Below are positions 24,533-33,512 of a stretch of DNA of 64,000 bases, piece by piece. Source of the DNA: Variovorax dokdonensis. GTDB lineage: Bacteria > Pseudomonadota > Gammaproteobacteria > Burkholderiales > Burkholderiaceae_C. The stretch's first letter is position 1. Every line of letters begins with the position of its first letter. A program made the position numbers and the translations under genes. Below the pieces are notes generated by a model. It ran no database searches and was not told the origin of the DNA. It was given only the letters and a program-made list of their open reading frames with translations. The DNA is taken from assembly GCF_030316895.1 (NCBI RefSeq), contig NZ_JASZYV010000005.1:186001-250000 (forward strand). Reading direction: 5' to 3'.

Positions 24533-26478
24533 GCGGCGGCCCTCACGGCGGGATAGCGTTGCGCCGGCACGATCTTGAGCGTGGCGCTCACCGAGCCGGT
24601 GCGCCCGTCCTCGAACTTCACCTGCGTCTCGATGTGCTGCTCGCTCTTGCCGCTGTACAAGGCGTCGATCAGCACGCCGTACTTCTGCGCGATGTGGCCG
24701 CGCCGCACCTTGCGCGTGCGGGTCAGCTCGTCGTCGTCAGGGTCCAGCTCCTTGTGCAGCACCAGGAAGCGCGCGATCTGCGTGTCGGCCATGCCTTCTT
24801 CGGCGGCCAGGTCGGCGTTGACCTGGCCGATGCACTCGGCAATCAGGTTCAGCACCTCGGGCTTGCCGGCCAGGTCCACGTAGCCGCCATAGGGCATGCC
24901 GCGCCGTTCGGCCCAGTTGCCGACGGCCTCGTAGTCGATGTTGATGAAGGCGCAGACCTCGTCGCGCTGGTGGCCGAAGCACACGGCTTCCTTGATCTGC
25001 GGGAAGAACTTCAGCTTGTTCTCGATGTAGTTGGGCGCGAACATGGCGCCGCCGTTCATGCGGCCCACGTCCTTCGCGCGGTCGATGATGCGCAGGTGGC
25101 CTTCGCTGTCGATCACGCCCGCGTCGCCGGTGTGGAAGAAGCCCTGGTCATCGAGCACTTCGGCCGTCGCATCGGGGCGCTTGTAGTACTCCTTGAGCAC
25201 CGACACGCCACGCACCAGCACTTCGCCGTTGTCCGCGATCTTCAGTTCCATGCCGGGCGCCGCCGTGCCGACGCTCGTGAGCTTGACCTTGCCGTCCTGC
25301 TGCAGGCAGACGTAGGCGCAGGTCTCGGTCTGGCCGTAGAACTGCTTGAGGTTCACGCCGATGGATCGGTAGAAGCGGAACAGGTCCGGCCCGATCGCGG
25401 CGCCGGCCGTGTAGGCCACGCGGATGCGGCTCATGCCCAGCACGTTGCGAAGCGGCCCGTAGATGAGCAGGTCGCCCAGCTTGTAGAGCAGCCGGTCCTT
25501 GAGCGAGACGTCGCCGCCGCCCAGGATGTCGGCGCCAACGCGGCGCGCCAGCGCCATGCACTTGGCATAGAGCCAGCGCTTGGGCGCGGCGGCGTCCTCC
25601 ATGCGGATCGACACCGAGGTGAGCAGGCCTTCGAAGGTGCGCGGCGGGCCGAAGTAGTAGCTCGGGCCGATCTCGCGCATGTCGCCCATCACCGTTTCCG
25701 CCGACTCGGGGCAGTTGAGCGTGAAGCCGCCCGCCAGCCATTGCGCGACCGAGAACAGGTGATCGCCTACCCAGGCCATCGGCAGGTAGCTCATGATGTT
25801 GTCGCCCGGGCCCAGGCGGTCGGACTGCACGCCGCCGCGGCCGGCGGCGATGAAGCTGGCATGCGTCTGGCACACGCCCTTGGGCCTGCCGGTGGTGCCC
25901 GAGGTGTAGAGGATCACGCCCACGTCGTCGGACTGCACGCTGGCCACGCACCGCTCGAAGTGGTCCGGGTGCTGGGCGTCGAAGGCGCGGCCGCGCTCGC
26001 GCAACTGCTCCAGGCTCATCAGGCCGGGCTGGTCATAGTGGCGCAGGCCGCGCGGGTCGTCGTAGATGATGTGCGCCAGCCCGGGCCACTGTTCGCGGCA
26101 CTCCAGCAGCTTGTCGACCTGCTCCTGGTCCTCGGCAATGACGAACTCGACGGACGCGTCCTGCAGCATGAACACCATCTCGCCGGCCACCGCGTCCTGG
26201 TAGAGCGGCACCGGCACGCCACGCAGGCTTTGCGCAGCGATCATCGCCAGGTAGAGCTGCGGGCGATTGGCGCCGACGATCGCCAGGTTGTGGTGGGCCT
26301 CGAAGCCCAGGCTGGCCAGGCCGCAGGCCATCTCCCGAACTTCGAGGGCGGCCTGTTTCCAGGTCCACGTCTGCCAGATGCCAAGGTCTTTTTCGCGCAT
26401 GGCGGGCGCGTCGGGCTGGTGGGCCGCGTGGTCGGCCAGCAGGCGTGGAAAGGTGGTGGCGTGGTCCATGTACGGCAT
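24529..26478 (-). CDS. Long-chain-type acyl-CoA synthetase (AMP-binding)
   Basis: About 649 residues from the chosen start. The ATP-binding motif ILYTSGTTGRPKGV (about residues 189-202), the later YGQTETCAYVC and HTGDAGVIDSEGHLRIIDRAKD identify an AMP-forming fatty acid or long-chain-type acyl-CoA ligase. Three starts are possible: ATG 26517, which directly abuts the palindrome at 26519, ATG 26478 and ATG 26469. A -10-like TACATT (26497-26492) places transcription start near 26485, which favours a later start; 26478 is chosen, with moderate trust. It is first in the operon with livGHM and would trap the imported acid as a CoA ester. Confidence 0.85.
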   Translation of the reverse strand: MPYMDHATTFPRLLADHAAHQPDAPAMREKDLGIWQTWTWKQAALEVREMACGLASLGFEAHHNLAIVGANRPQLYLAMIAAQSLRGVPVPLYQDAVAGEMVFMLQDASVEFVIAEDQEQVDKLLECREQWPGLAHIIYDDPRGLRHYDQPGLMSLEQLRERGRAFDAQHPDHFERCVASVQSDDVGVILYTSGTTGRPKGVCQTHASFIAAGRGGVQSDRLGPGDNIMSYLPMAWVGDHLFSVAQWLAGGFTLNCPESAETVMGDMREIGPSYYFGPPRTFEGLLTSVSIRMEDAAAPKRWLYAKCMALARRVGADILGGGDVSLKDRLLYKLGDLLIYGPLRNVLGMSRIRVAYTAGAAIGPDLFRFYRSIGVNLKQFYGQTETCAYVCLQQDGKVKLTSVGTAAPGMELKIADNGEVLVRGVSVLKEYYKRPDATAEVLDDQGFFHTGDAGVIDSEGHLRIIDRAKDVGRMNGGAMFAPNYIENKLKFFPQIKEAVCFGHQRDEVCAFINIDYEAVGNWAERRGMPYGGYVDLAGKPEVLNLIAECIGQVNADLAAEEGMADTQIARFLVLHKELDPDDDELTRTRKVRRGHIAQKYGVLIDALYSGKSEQHIETQVKFEDGRTGSVSATLKIVPAQRYPAVRAAA

Positions 26479-26518
26479 AGGTTCGTGGCGGAATGTAAAA
26501 CCGCGCTTTGACGCCATG

Positions 26519-26536
26519 TTGTCGTTCCAACGACAA
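26519..26536. promoter_or_regulatory. Perfect palindromic operator, probable Crp/Fnr-family site
   Basis: TTGTCGTT-CC-AACGACAA, an 8-2-8 perfect inverted repeat, lies between the divergent ligase/liv operon and the Crp-like gene. Toward the ligase, a TACATT -10 at 26497-26492 puts the palindrome centre about 42 bases upstream of the expected start point, the classic class II activator position for this protein family. Confidence 0.75.
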
Positions 26537-26567
26537 TCCTAGGGAAGCTACTCCCCGGAGTTTCCCG

Positions 26568-27347
26568 ATGCAGTCAGTCGCCGATCCGATCCCCGCCTTC
26601 CCTCGTGCGAGCAACGCGCATGGGCCGGGCGGCGCGTCGCTTCGTGAGCGTGTGCGTGCGGCCAAGCCGTCAGAACTCGAAGGCGTGCCCTGGCTGCGCG
26701 CGCTGGCGCCAGCGGAGCGCGAACGTGCGCAGGCGGCGATCGTCGTGGGCGACGCGGAGCCCGGCGACCTGGTGTGCCGCGTGGGCCGCCCGCCGACCTA
26801 CTGGTTCGGCGTGGTCGAGGGCCTGCTCAAGATGAGCAAGGACAGCGCCGACGGCAGCTCGATGACCTACAGCGGCCTGTCGTCGGGCGGCTGGTTCGGC
26901 GAAGGCACGGCGCTCAAGCGCGAGGCCTACCGCTACGACATCCAGGCCCTGCGGCGCAGCGTGGTCGCCGGCTTGCCGATCGACGACTTTCATTGGCTGC
27001 TCGATCACTCGATCGGCTTCAATCGCTTCGTCATGAACCAGCTCAACGAGCGCCTGGGCCAGTTCATCGCGGCGCGCGAAGCGGACCGGCTGAACAACCC
27101 GGATGCGCGCGTGGCCCGCAACCTGGCCCAGTTGTTCAACCCGGTGCTGTTTCCGGGCGTCGGTGAGCTGCTGCGCATCACGCAGCAGGAATTGGCTTAT
27201 CTGGTGGGCCTGTCGCGCCAGCGCGTGAACGAGGCGCTGCGCACCTTGCAGGCGCGCGGCGCGATCGAAGTGGAGTACGGCGGTGTGCGTGTGCTGGACC
27301 TGGCCGCGCTGCGGCGCGGCGGAGAGAGAGAGGACGGGTCCGCCTAG
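26568..27347 (+). CDS. Crp/Fnr-family transcriptional regulator
   Basis: A 259-residue regulator with an N-terminal cyclic-nucleotide-binding-type barrel (about residues 45-150, with GDLVCRVGRPPTYWFGVVEG and SGLSSGGWFGEGTALK) and a C-terminal HTH (QELAYLVGLSRQRVNEALRT, about 207-226). It has a single Cys in the sensor part and no FNR-type Cys cluster, so oxygen sensing through 4Fe-4S is unlikely; an acyl-CoA or other ligand is possible. The in-frame ATG at 26508 would run through the operator, so 26568 is preferred. Its stop overlaps the stop of the converging flavoprotein gene at CTAG. Confidence 0.88.
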   Translation: MQSVADPIPAFPRASNAHGPGGASLRERVRAAKPSELEGVPWLRALAPAERERAQAAIVVGDAEPGDLVCRVGRPPTYWFGVVEGLLKMSKDSADGSSMTYSGLSSGGWFGEGTALKREAYRYDIQALRRSVVAGLPIDDFHWLLDHSIGFNRFVMNQLNERLGQFIAAREADRLNNPDARVARNLAQLFNPVLFPGVGELLRITQQELAYLVGLSRQRVNEALRTLQARGAIEVEYGGVRVLDLAALRRGGEREDGSA

Positions 27348-28717
27348 GACCCTTCCACCATCACCGTCTCGCCCTGCAGCTTGCCCTCGTCGCGGATGTT
27401 GTTGCGGTGCTTGCGCCAGCCGCGCCAGGTGCGCTTGGGGTTGAACACGGCGATCACGTAATACAGGATCTTGAAGCGGCGCAGCCCCCACCACATCGGG
27501 GTGTTGCCGTAGATGTCGCCGGCCAGCAGCGACATCAATGCCTCCTTCACGCGGCCCACGTTGTTGGGGTGCATGAACATGTCGCGGATGGTCGGGCTGG
27601 TGGCGCGGTAGATGAACCACGAATACTCGCGCGGCCCCTTGCGCATGGTGGTCTCGAAGTCGGCCCGGGCGCGCGCCAGCGCAGCAGGCCGATCGAGCGC
27701 GGTGGCCACCACCTCGGCGCCGTCGAAGGCGCTGTGCATGGCCAGGTACACGCCCGAGGAGAACATCGGATCGATGAAGGTGAACGCGTCGCCCAGCATC
27801 AGGTACCGGTCGCCGGTGGCGTGCGTGCCCGTGTACGAGAAGTTGCCGGTGGCGTGGATCTTGTCTTCGACCAGTTCGGCGTCCTTGAGCCGGTCGAACA
27901 GCTCCGGGCACATGGCCAGGGTGTCGAAGAAGTAGTCCTTGAGCGGCTTGTCGCGCGCCTTCAGGTAGTAGGGCCAGCAGACCGCGCCGACGCTGGTGGT
28001 GCCGTCGGCCAGCGGAATGAACCAGAACCAGCCATGCGGGAACCAGCAGATGCTGATGTTGCCCTCGCGCTTGCCTTCGAGCCGCCGCGCGTTGCGGAAG
28101 TGGCCGAACAGGGCGGTGCTGTTGTGGTCGGGATTCTTCTTCTTGCTGCGCAGCTTGTTGGCCAGGTAGGTGTCGCGCCCGCTGGCATCGACCACGAAGC
28201 GGGCGCGCCAGCGGCGCACCGTGCCGTCGTCCGAACGCGCCTCGACATTGGCGCCCTCGGCGTCGAACTTCACGTCGTGCACGCGGCAGCCTTCGAGCGT
28301 CGTTGCACCGCGCGCGGCGGCGTTGCGAAACAGGATCTCGTCCATGTCGGAGCGGCGAACCTGCCAGGACGAAGGCATGCTCTTGTTCCAGGCATCGGCG
28401 AACTCGACGTAGCTGCGATGCTCATGCTCCAGCGAGACGAACTCGATGCCCCACTTCTTCATGCCGATGGCATCGATCTGGTCATGCACGCCAAGGCGGC
28501 GGAACAGTTCGACGTTGGCCGGCAGCAGCGATTCGCCGATGTGAAAGCGTGGGTGATGGTCCTTCTCGATCAGCACCACTTCGCGGCCTTGCTGCGCGAG
28601 CAGGGCGGCGATCGTCGATCCGGCGGGGCCTCCGCCGATCACGAGCACATCGCAGGCTTCGATCGGGGCTTGTGTCTGGATGCTGGCGGTGGTGGTTTCT
28701 GCGGTCGATGGTTCCAT
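27344..28717 (-). CDS. Flavin-dependent halogenase-like FAD oxidoreductase
   Basis: A 457-residue flavoprotein. The dinucleotide motif GGGPAG (28-33) is followed by IEKDHHPRFHIGESLLP, LMLGDAFTF (307-314) for the FAD ribityl, the WxWxIP motif (Trp230, Trp232, Ile234, Pro235) and FIDPMFSSG (314-322). The last two are hallmarks of FADH2-dependent halogenases of the phenolic/CmlS kind, and Lys87 or Lys88 could be the chloramine lysine. It could instead be a related reductase or hydroxylase. No carrier protein or biosynthetic genes are adjacent. The start is uncertain because the ribosome-binding site is weak. The stop overlaps the stop of the converging Crp-like gene. Confidence 0.75.
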   Translation of the reverse strand: MEPSTAETTTASIQTQAPIEACDVLVIGGGPAGSTIAALLAQQGREVVLIEKDHHPRFHIGESLLPANVELFRRLGVHDQIDAIGMKKWGIEFVSLEHEHRSYVEFADAWNKSMPSSWQVRRSDMDEILFRNAAARGATTLEGCRVHDVKFDAEGANVEARSDDGTVRRWRARFVVDASGRDTYLANKLRSKKKNPDHNSTALFGHFRNARRLEGKREGNISICWFPHGWFWFIPLADGTTSVGAVCWPYYLKARDKPLKDYFFDTLAMCPELFDRLKDAELVEDKIHATGNFSYTGTHATGDRYLMLGDAFTFIDPMFSSGVYLAMHSAFDGAEVVATALDRPAALARARADFETTMRKGPREYSWFIYRATSPTIRDMFMHPNNVGRVKEALMSLLAGDIYGNTPMWWGLRRFKILYYVIAVFNPKRTWRGWRKHRNNIRDEGKLQGETVMVEGS

Positions 28718-28832
28718 GTGCAATGCGTTCTGCAAAAAAGTGTGGCGCGCTGACTGGGCGGCAGCCACGTCAGCATAACGCGGCGATGCGCCGCTTCGCG
28801 GAGACGACCGCGCGTTTGGCCGAGGGGCATGC

Positions 28833-30890
28833 TCAGTGCCCGAACAGCCGCCGCAAGGGCCCGTCGGGGTTTTCTGCCTTGCTCGGCGGCCGGGCGTTGG
28901 CTGCACCGGCACCGCCTTCGTAGGCGGTCTCGCAGGGGTTGGGATCGGTCGCGCGACCGAGCAGCCGCTCGCCGAGCAGCGACAGGCCACTGGTGGCAAC
29001 CGCGGCGCCGATGCTCAGCGCCTCGCGCGCGGTGCCCGCCAGGTTCACCTGGACCTTGGGCGCGGCGAAGGTGCCGCCGATCTTGGCCACGCCGGCCAGG
29101 GCCGATGGGTCGAGGCCGGTGCCCTTGCGGACGGTGGGGCGCATCGCCAGTTCGAGCTGCTCGGTGCCCAGGTCGATCACGCCGGACATGACGACGTCCA
29201 CGCGCTCGCTTTCCACCGCGATCGATCGGTCGACCACGATCTGCCCCTGGCGCACCGGCAGGCGCGCGGCCGCGCAGCGGATCTGCACGCGCTCGGATGA
29301 ATCGCGCAATGGCGTGAGCAGGTGAAGCAATGCCGCCACGAGGTCGCCCGGGCCGTGGGCGAGGGTCGTGCCGGCCGTGCTGGCCGAACCCATCTTGAGG
29401 CGGACTTCGCCATTGAGCGACGCCGCCAGCGAACGCAGCGAATGGCCGGTGCCGGTGAGGCGGGCATCGATGTCGGTGCGCCCGCCCGAGATCGGTGCCT
29501 CGCGCCGCAGCACGGCCAGCAGCGCATCCATCGCGACGCCGCGCGCCTGCAGGTTCATGGTGGCCTGAGGGGCGACCGCCACGCTGCCGGCAGGCTGCTG
29601 CCACCGACCCGACAGCTTGAAGTTGCCGCGCGCCAGGCCGAACGCCAGTTGGTCCACGTCGATGCGATCGGCCAGGCTGCTGCCGGACGCATGCACCGAG
29701 ATCAACTCCAGTCCGTTGGGCAGCACGAGCCGCTCGGCGCGCAGGTCGGCCTGGATGGCCAGCGCGGGAATATGAAGCCTGGGCAGCGGCGCATCGGAGA
29801 GCAAGCGGCCATCGACCGGCTGCCGCACGACCGGGTTGGTGCGCGCCGATGGATAGAGCCGCGCGAGGTCCAGCCCATCGGCATGCAGGTTCAGTTGCAG
29901 CGTGGCTGGCTTGTTGTTGCGGTTCCACTCGACCTGGCCGGCAACCGTCTGGCCCTGGCTCGTCAGTTCGAACGGCTTGGCCACCAGGTGGTGGCCTTGC
30001 CAGTCGACTTCCGCGTTCAGCTGCGCGGGCATCGGCACGGCCAGGCGCATACCCAGGATGGCTTCCAGGGCGTTGGTGCGACGCAAGTCGGCATCGATCT
30101 TCAGCCGGCCCTGGCCAGCCCGGTCGCCGAGGTCGAGCGCGCCCTCCACATCGATGTTGGCGCCGTCCAGCACCAGGGCCAGGTCGATCGGGATGCTGCG
30201 CGCCTGGGTGACGGCGTCGCGCTCCATGCCGACCTGCCCGGTGGCCTCGACCGCCTGTTCGCGCCACTTGCCCTTGGTGGTCACCTGCCAGCGCCTGGAG
30301 GCTTCGGTCTGCGACAGGGCCAGCGTTTCGATGTCGATGACGGTGCCGGGCCCGGCTTGCGCTGAGCGGCCATTGCGCAGGCGGATGCGGCTGTCGCGAA
30401 TCGTCAGCTCCGCCAGCCCGAGTCGGATCGCGCCGGCCGTTCGCTCGCCAGGGCGGGCAAGGGCACGGTCGTCGCCGGTCGACTGGGCCGAGGCGAAGTT
30501 CCAGTTGCCCAGTCCTTGAGCGTCGGTTTCCAGAAGCAGATCGGCGTCGGACAGCTCGATGCGGCCGATCTCTACGTTTCGCTGCAAGAGCGGCATGAGC
30601 GCCACATCCATGCGCAGGCTGCCGATGCGGGCCATGTCCGGCTGCGAGCCCCACGGCGCATTGCCCAGCCGCACACCGGTGGCCTCGAGCGCAATGCGCG
30701 GTAGCAGTTTCAGGCGCAGCGGCCCATCCACGGCGAAAGTGCGACCGGTCGCGGCCATGACTTCGCGCTCGACCCGGGCCAGCACCGCATTGCCGTCGAT
30801 GCCGCGCATCAACAGCCAGCCGCACGCACCCAGCAGCAGCGCAAGCAGCGCCGAGCCGAGCAGCAGGACGCGCAGCCATCGTCTTTTCAT
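28833..30890 (-). CDS. AsmA family protein
   Basis: A 685-residue protein with a single N-terminal membrane anchor (LLLGSALLALLLGACGWLL) and a long periplasmic beta-rich domain. The AsmA N-terminal block RTFAVDGPLRLKLLPRIALE and the C-terminal GVIDLGTEQLELAMRPTVRK and FAAPKVQVNLAGTAREAL are characteristic. Such proteins are thought to bridge inner and outer membranes and move phospholipids. The C-terminus ends in a Gly/Ala-rich tail. It is oriented with the flavoprotein gene, 115 bases upstream of it, and diverges from the pseudouridine synthase gene. Confidence 0.88.
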   Translation of the reverse strand: MKRRWLRVLLLGSALLALLLGACGWLLMRGIDGNAVLARVEREVMAATGRTFAVDGPLRLKLLPRIALEATGVRLGNAPWGSQPDMARIGSLRMDVALMPLLQRNVEIGRIELSDADLLLETDAQGLGNWNFASAQSTGDDRALARPGERTAGAIRLGLAELTIRDSRIRLRNGRSAQAGPGTVIDIETLALSQTEASRRWQVTTKGKWREQAVEATGQVGMERDAVTQARSIPIDLALVLDGANIDVEGALDLGDRAGQGRLKIDADLRRTNALEAILGMRLAVPMPAQLNAEVDWQGHHLVAKPFELTSQGQTVAGQVEWNRNNKPATLQLNLHADGLDLARLYPSARTNPVVRQPVDGRLLSDAPLPRLHIPALAIQADLRAERLVLPNGLELISVHASGSSLADRIDVDQLAFGLARGNFKLSGRWQQPAGSVAVAPQATMNLQARGVAMDALLAVLRREAPISGGRTDIDARLTGTGHSLRSLAASLNGEVRLKMGSASTAGTTLAHGPGDLVAALLHLLTPLRDSSERVQIRCAAARLPVRQGQIVVDRSIAVESERVDVVMSGVIDLGTEQLELAMRPTVRKGTGLDPSALAGVAKIGGTFAAPKVQVNLAGTAREALSIGAAVATSGLSLLGERLLGRATDPNPCETAYEGGAGAANARPPSKAENPDGPLRRLFGH

Positions 30891-30991
30891 GAGGGACCCG
30901 ATTTCAGGAACTCGCGATTGTTACGCCTATTGTTTGCGTTTTGTGCAGGTTCCGTGCCGACCTCGACCCGCCGGGCCCGCCGCCCGTGCTG

Positions 30992-31774
30992 ATGGACAAT
31001 CGCCCGATGACCGAAGATGCCTCCCTGGTGCGCCTGAACAAACGCATGGCCGAGCTGGGCCTTTGCTCCCGCCGCGAGGCCGACGACTGGATCGAGCGCG
31101 GCTGGGTGCGCGTCAACGGCGCTCCGGCGGCCATGGGCGTGAAAGTCGGGCCGCAGGACCGGATCGAGGTCGACCGCGCCGCGCGCGGCGAGCAGGCGAC
31201 GCGGGTCACCATCCTGCTGCACAAGCCCATCGGCTACGTCAGCGGCCAGGCGGAAGACGGCCACCAGCCGGCCGCAACGCTGGTGCAGCCGCGCAACCAC
31301 TGGAAGGGCGACACGAGCCATCACCGCTTCGCGCCGGCCCAACTGCGCGGTCTGGCCCCGGCCGGCCGGCTGGACATCGATTCGGTGGGCCTGCTGGTGC
31401 TCACGCAGGATGGCCGGGTGGCGCGCCAACTGATCGGCGAGGATTCCGAGGTCGAGAAGGAATACCTGGTGCGGGTGGCCTACGGGCCGATCACCAGCAA
31501 CCCGCAGGCGTCCTTTCCGCGCGAGCAACTGGCTCGCCTGCGCCACGGCCTCAGCCTGGACGGCCAGCCGCTCAAGCCCGCGGTGGTGGATTGGCAGAAC
31601 CCCGAACAGCTGCGCTTCGTCCTGACCGAGGGCAAGAAGCGGCAGATCCGCCGCATGTGCGAACTGGTGGGCCTGAAGGTGGTGGGCCTCAAGCGCATCC
31701 GCATCGGTCGGGTCATGCTGGGCAACCTGCCGCAGGGGCAGTGGCGCTATCTCGGGCCGCAAGAGCGTTTCTAG
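30992..31774 (+). CDS. 23S rRNA-type pseudouridine synthase (RluB/RluF group)
   Basis: About 260 residues. An N-terminal S4 domain (LNKRMAELGLCSRREADDWI) binds RNA; the catalytic Asp is in GRLDIDSVGLLVLTQDG, followed by EVEKEYLVRV and EGKKRQIRRMCELVGLKV, the set found in the RsuA/RluB/RluE/RluF family. It would isomerise a uridine in 23S rRNA. Whether it is RluB or RluF cannot be decided. Two starts, 30992 and 31007, are possible without a clear ribosome-binding site. It diverges from the AsmA gene. Confidence 0.88.
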   Translation: MDNRPMTEDASLVRLNKRMAELGLCSRREADDWIERGWVRVNGAPAAMGVKVGPQDRIEVDRAARGEQATRVTILLHKPIGYVSGQAEDGHQPAATLVQPRNHWKGDTSHHRFAPAQLRGLAPAGRLDIDSVGLLVLTQDGRVARQLIGEDSEVEKEYLVRVAYGPITSNPQASFPREQLARLRHGLSLDGQPLKPAVVDWQNPEQLRFVLTEGKKRQIRRMCELVGLKVVGLKRIRIGRVMLGNLPQGQWRYLGPQERF

Positions 31775-31795
31775 ACCACTCGAAAGGACCTTGTC

Positions 31796-32728
31796 TTGGC
31801 ACTCGATCGCGGCCCCTTGTTCGACATTCGCGACCCGCGTTTCATGGCGTTGACGCTGGGCAACGTGCACCTCGAGAAACTGCACACCGGTTGCCGCTGG
31901 TCCGAAGGGCCGGCCTGGTTTGCGGCGGGCCGCTACATGGTGTGGTCGGACATTCCGAACGACCGCATGCTGCGCTGGGACGAAACCGATGGCTCGGTCT
32001 CGGTGTTCCGCCAGCCCGCGCTCAATACCAACGGGCATGCCGTGGACCGCGAAGGTCGACTGGTTTCGTGCGAGCACCGCGGGCGCTGCATCTCGCGAAC
32101 CGAGCATGACGGTTCGCGCCGCGTGCTGGTCTCGCACGTCGAAGGCAGGCGCCTGAACTCTCCGAACGACGTGGTGGTGAAGTCCGACGGCAGCATCTGG
32201 TTCACCGACCCGACCTACGGCATCGACAGCGACTACGAAGGCGATGCCGCGCCCAGCGAGATCGGTGCGTCGCGCGTCTACCGGATCTCGCCGGACGGCA
32301 CGGACGTGCGCTGCGTGGCCGACGGGTTCGTGCAGCCCAACGGCCTGGCCTTCTCGCCCGACGAAAGCCTCCTCTACGTCGCCGACACGGGCGCCACGCA
32401 CCAGGCCGACGGGCCGCGCCACATCCGGCACTTCGATCTGAGCAGCGATGGCGCCAGCCTGTCCGGCGGCGAGGTGCTGGCCCGCTGCGAGGCCGGTCTC
32501 TTCGATGGCTTTCGCGTCGATGCGAAGGGCCACCTGTGGTGCAGCGCCGGCGATGGCGTGCACTGCATCGCACCGGACGGCACGCTGCTGGGCAAGGTGT
32601 TGGTGCCCGAGGTGGTGGCCAACGTCTGCTTCGGCGGCGCCAAGCGCAACCGCCTGTTCATCTGCGCCACGACCTCGCTCTACGCGATCTACCTGAACAC
32701 GCGCGGCGCGACCTGGCCCGCCCGCTAG
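31796..32728 (+). CDS. SMP-30/gluconolactonase family lactonase
   Basis: A 310-residue beta-propeller. Divalent-metal ligands are recognisable: Glu in CRWSEGPAWF, Asn in LNSPNDVVVKSDGSIWFT and Asp in AFSPDESLLYVAD. Members hydrolyse sugar lactones in the cytoplasm. The best start is TTG 31796, preceded by AAAGGA at about 8 bases; no in-frame ATG precedes the conserved region. It follows the pseudouridine synthase by 21 bases. It could serve aldose oxidation, in keeping with the sugar transporter elsewhere in the window, though the loci are far apart. Confidence 0.87.
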   Translation: MALDRGPLFDIRDPRFMALTLGNVHLEKLHTGCRWSEGPAWFAAGRYMVWSDIPNDRMLRWDETDGSVSVFRQPALNTNGHAVDREGRLVSCEHRGRCISRTEHDGSRRVLVSHVEGRRLNSPNDVVVKSDGSIWFTDPTYGIDSDYEGDAAPSEIGASRVYRISPDGTDVRCVADGFVQPNGLAFSPDESLLYVADTGATHQADGPRHIRHFDLSSDGASLSGGEVLARCEAGLFDGFRVDAKGHLWCSAGDGVHCIAPDGTLLGKVLVPEVVANVCFGGAKRNRLFICATTSLYAIYLNTRGATWPAR

Positions 32729-32747
32729 GCGAAGCGTCGGCTGCATC

Positions 32748-32780
32748 GCTCATGCAGCACTAAGAATTCCCCTCTATGCT
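32748..32780 (+). promoter_or_regulatory. Response-regulator box and promoter of the two-component operon
   Basis: Two 11-base half-sites, GCTCATGCAGC (32748-32758) and ACTAAGAATTC (32759-32769), are followed after five bases by a -10-like TATGCT (32775-32780), 49 bases before the response regulator start. The first half-site also forms the right part of the dyad GCTGCAT-N5-ATGCAGC (32740-32758). The same pattern recurs at 34901-34955, which implies autoregulation. Confidence 0.6.
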
Positions 32781-32828
32781 GTCGCGCGGCCGCGCCGTGC
32801 CGCGTCATACGGCGCAGAAGGGCGATCC

Positions 32829-33512
32829 GTGCGGGTACTTTTGGCTGAAGACGATGAGATGCTCGGCAGGGGCCTTGCCCAGGCGCTGGCGGGCGCCGGC
32901 TGGTCGGTGGACTGGGTACGCGACGGCGCCTTGGCCAGCAGCGCGCTGGCCGACGGGGGCTACACCTGCATGCTGCTCGATCTGGGCCTGCCGGGACAAG
33001 ACGGCACCGAGGTCCTGCGCCGTGCCCGCCAGCGTGGCGACAAGACGCCGGTGATCGTGCTGACCGCGCGCGACGGGCTCGACGACCGCGTTCTGGGCCT
33101 CGACCTGGGTGCCGACGACTACCTGCTCAAGCCCTTTGCCTTTCGTGAACTGGCGGCGCGCATGCGCGCGGTGGTGCGGCGGCGAGACGGCAGCGCCCAT
33201 TCGCTGATCGGCGGTGATGCGCTGCGGCTGGACCTGAGCACGCGCGAAGCCTTTTTGGCCGGACGCGACGAGGCGCTGGTGCTCACGGCGCGCGAATTCG
33301 CGCTGCTGCATGCGCTGCTGGAACGCCCCGGCGCCATCCTCTCGCGCGAACAGCTCGAAAACCGCATCTACGGCTGGGGCGAGGAGGTGACCAGCAATGC
33401 CATCGACGTGCTGATCCATGGCATGCGCCGCAAGCTGGGAACGGATGTGATTCGCAACGTGCGCGGATTGGGATGGCGGGTACCGGCGGCTCAGGCCCCG
33501 GCGAATCCGTGA
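32829..33512 (+). CDS. OmpR-family response regulator
   Basis: A 227-residue regulator of the QseB/PmrA/TctD group. The receiver has the acidic pair in AEDDE, the phospho-acceptor Asp51 in LLDLGLPGQDG, the conserved Thr in VLTARDG and Lys in LLKPFAF. The C-terminal winged helix includes LTAREFALLHALLERPG and SNAIDVLIHGMRRKLG. The gene begins with GTG, backed by AAGGG. Its stop overlaps the kinase start by four bases. It probably binds the 11-base repeats ahead of its own promoter and of the 35018 gene. Confidence 0.93.
   Translation: MRVLLAEDDEMLGRGLAQALAGAGWSVDWVRDGALASSALADGGYTCMLLDLGLPGQDGTEVLRRARQRGDKTPVIVLTARDGLDDRVLGLDLGADDYLLKPFAFRELAARMRAVVRRRDGSAHSLIGGDALRLDLSTREAFLAGRDEALVLTAREFALLHALLERPGAILSREQLENRIYGWGEEVTSNAIDVLIHGMRRKLGTDVIRNVRGLGWRVPAAQAPANP

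Noticed and set aside
24481..26511. 676-codon plus-strand open frame opposite the acyl-CoA ligase
   Set aside because: No motif, and antisense to a clear ligase; a product of codon bias.
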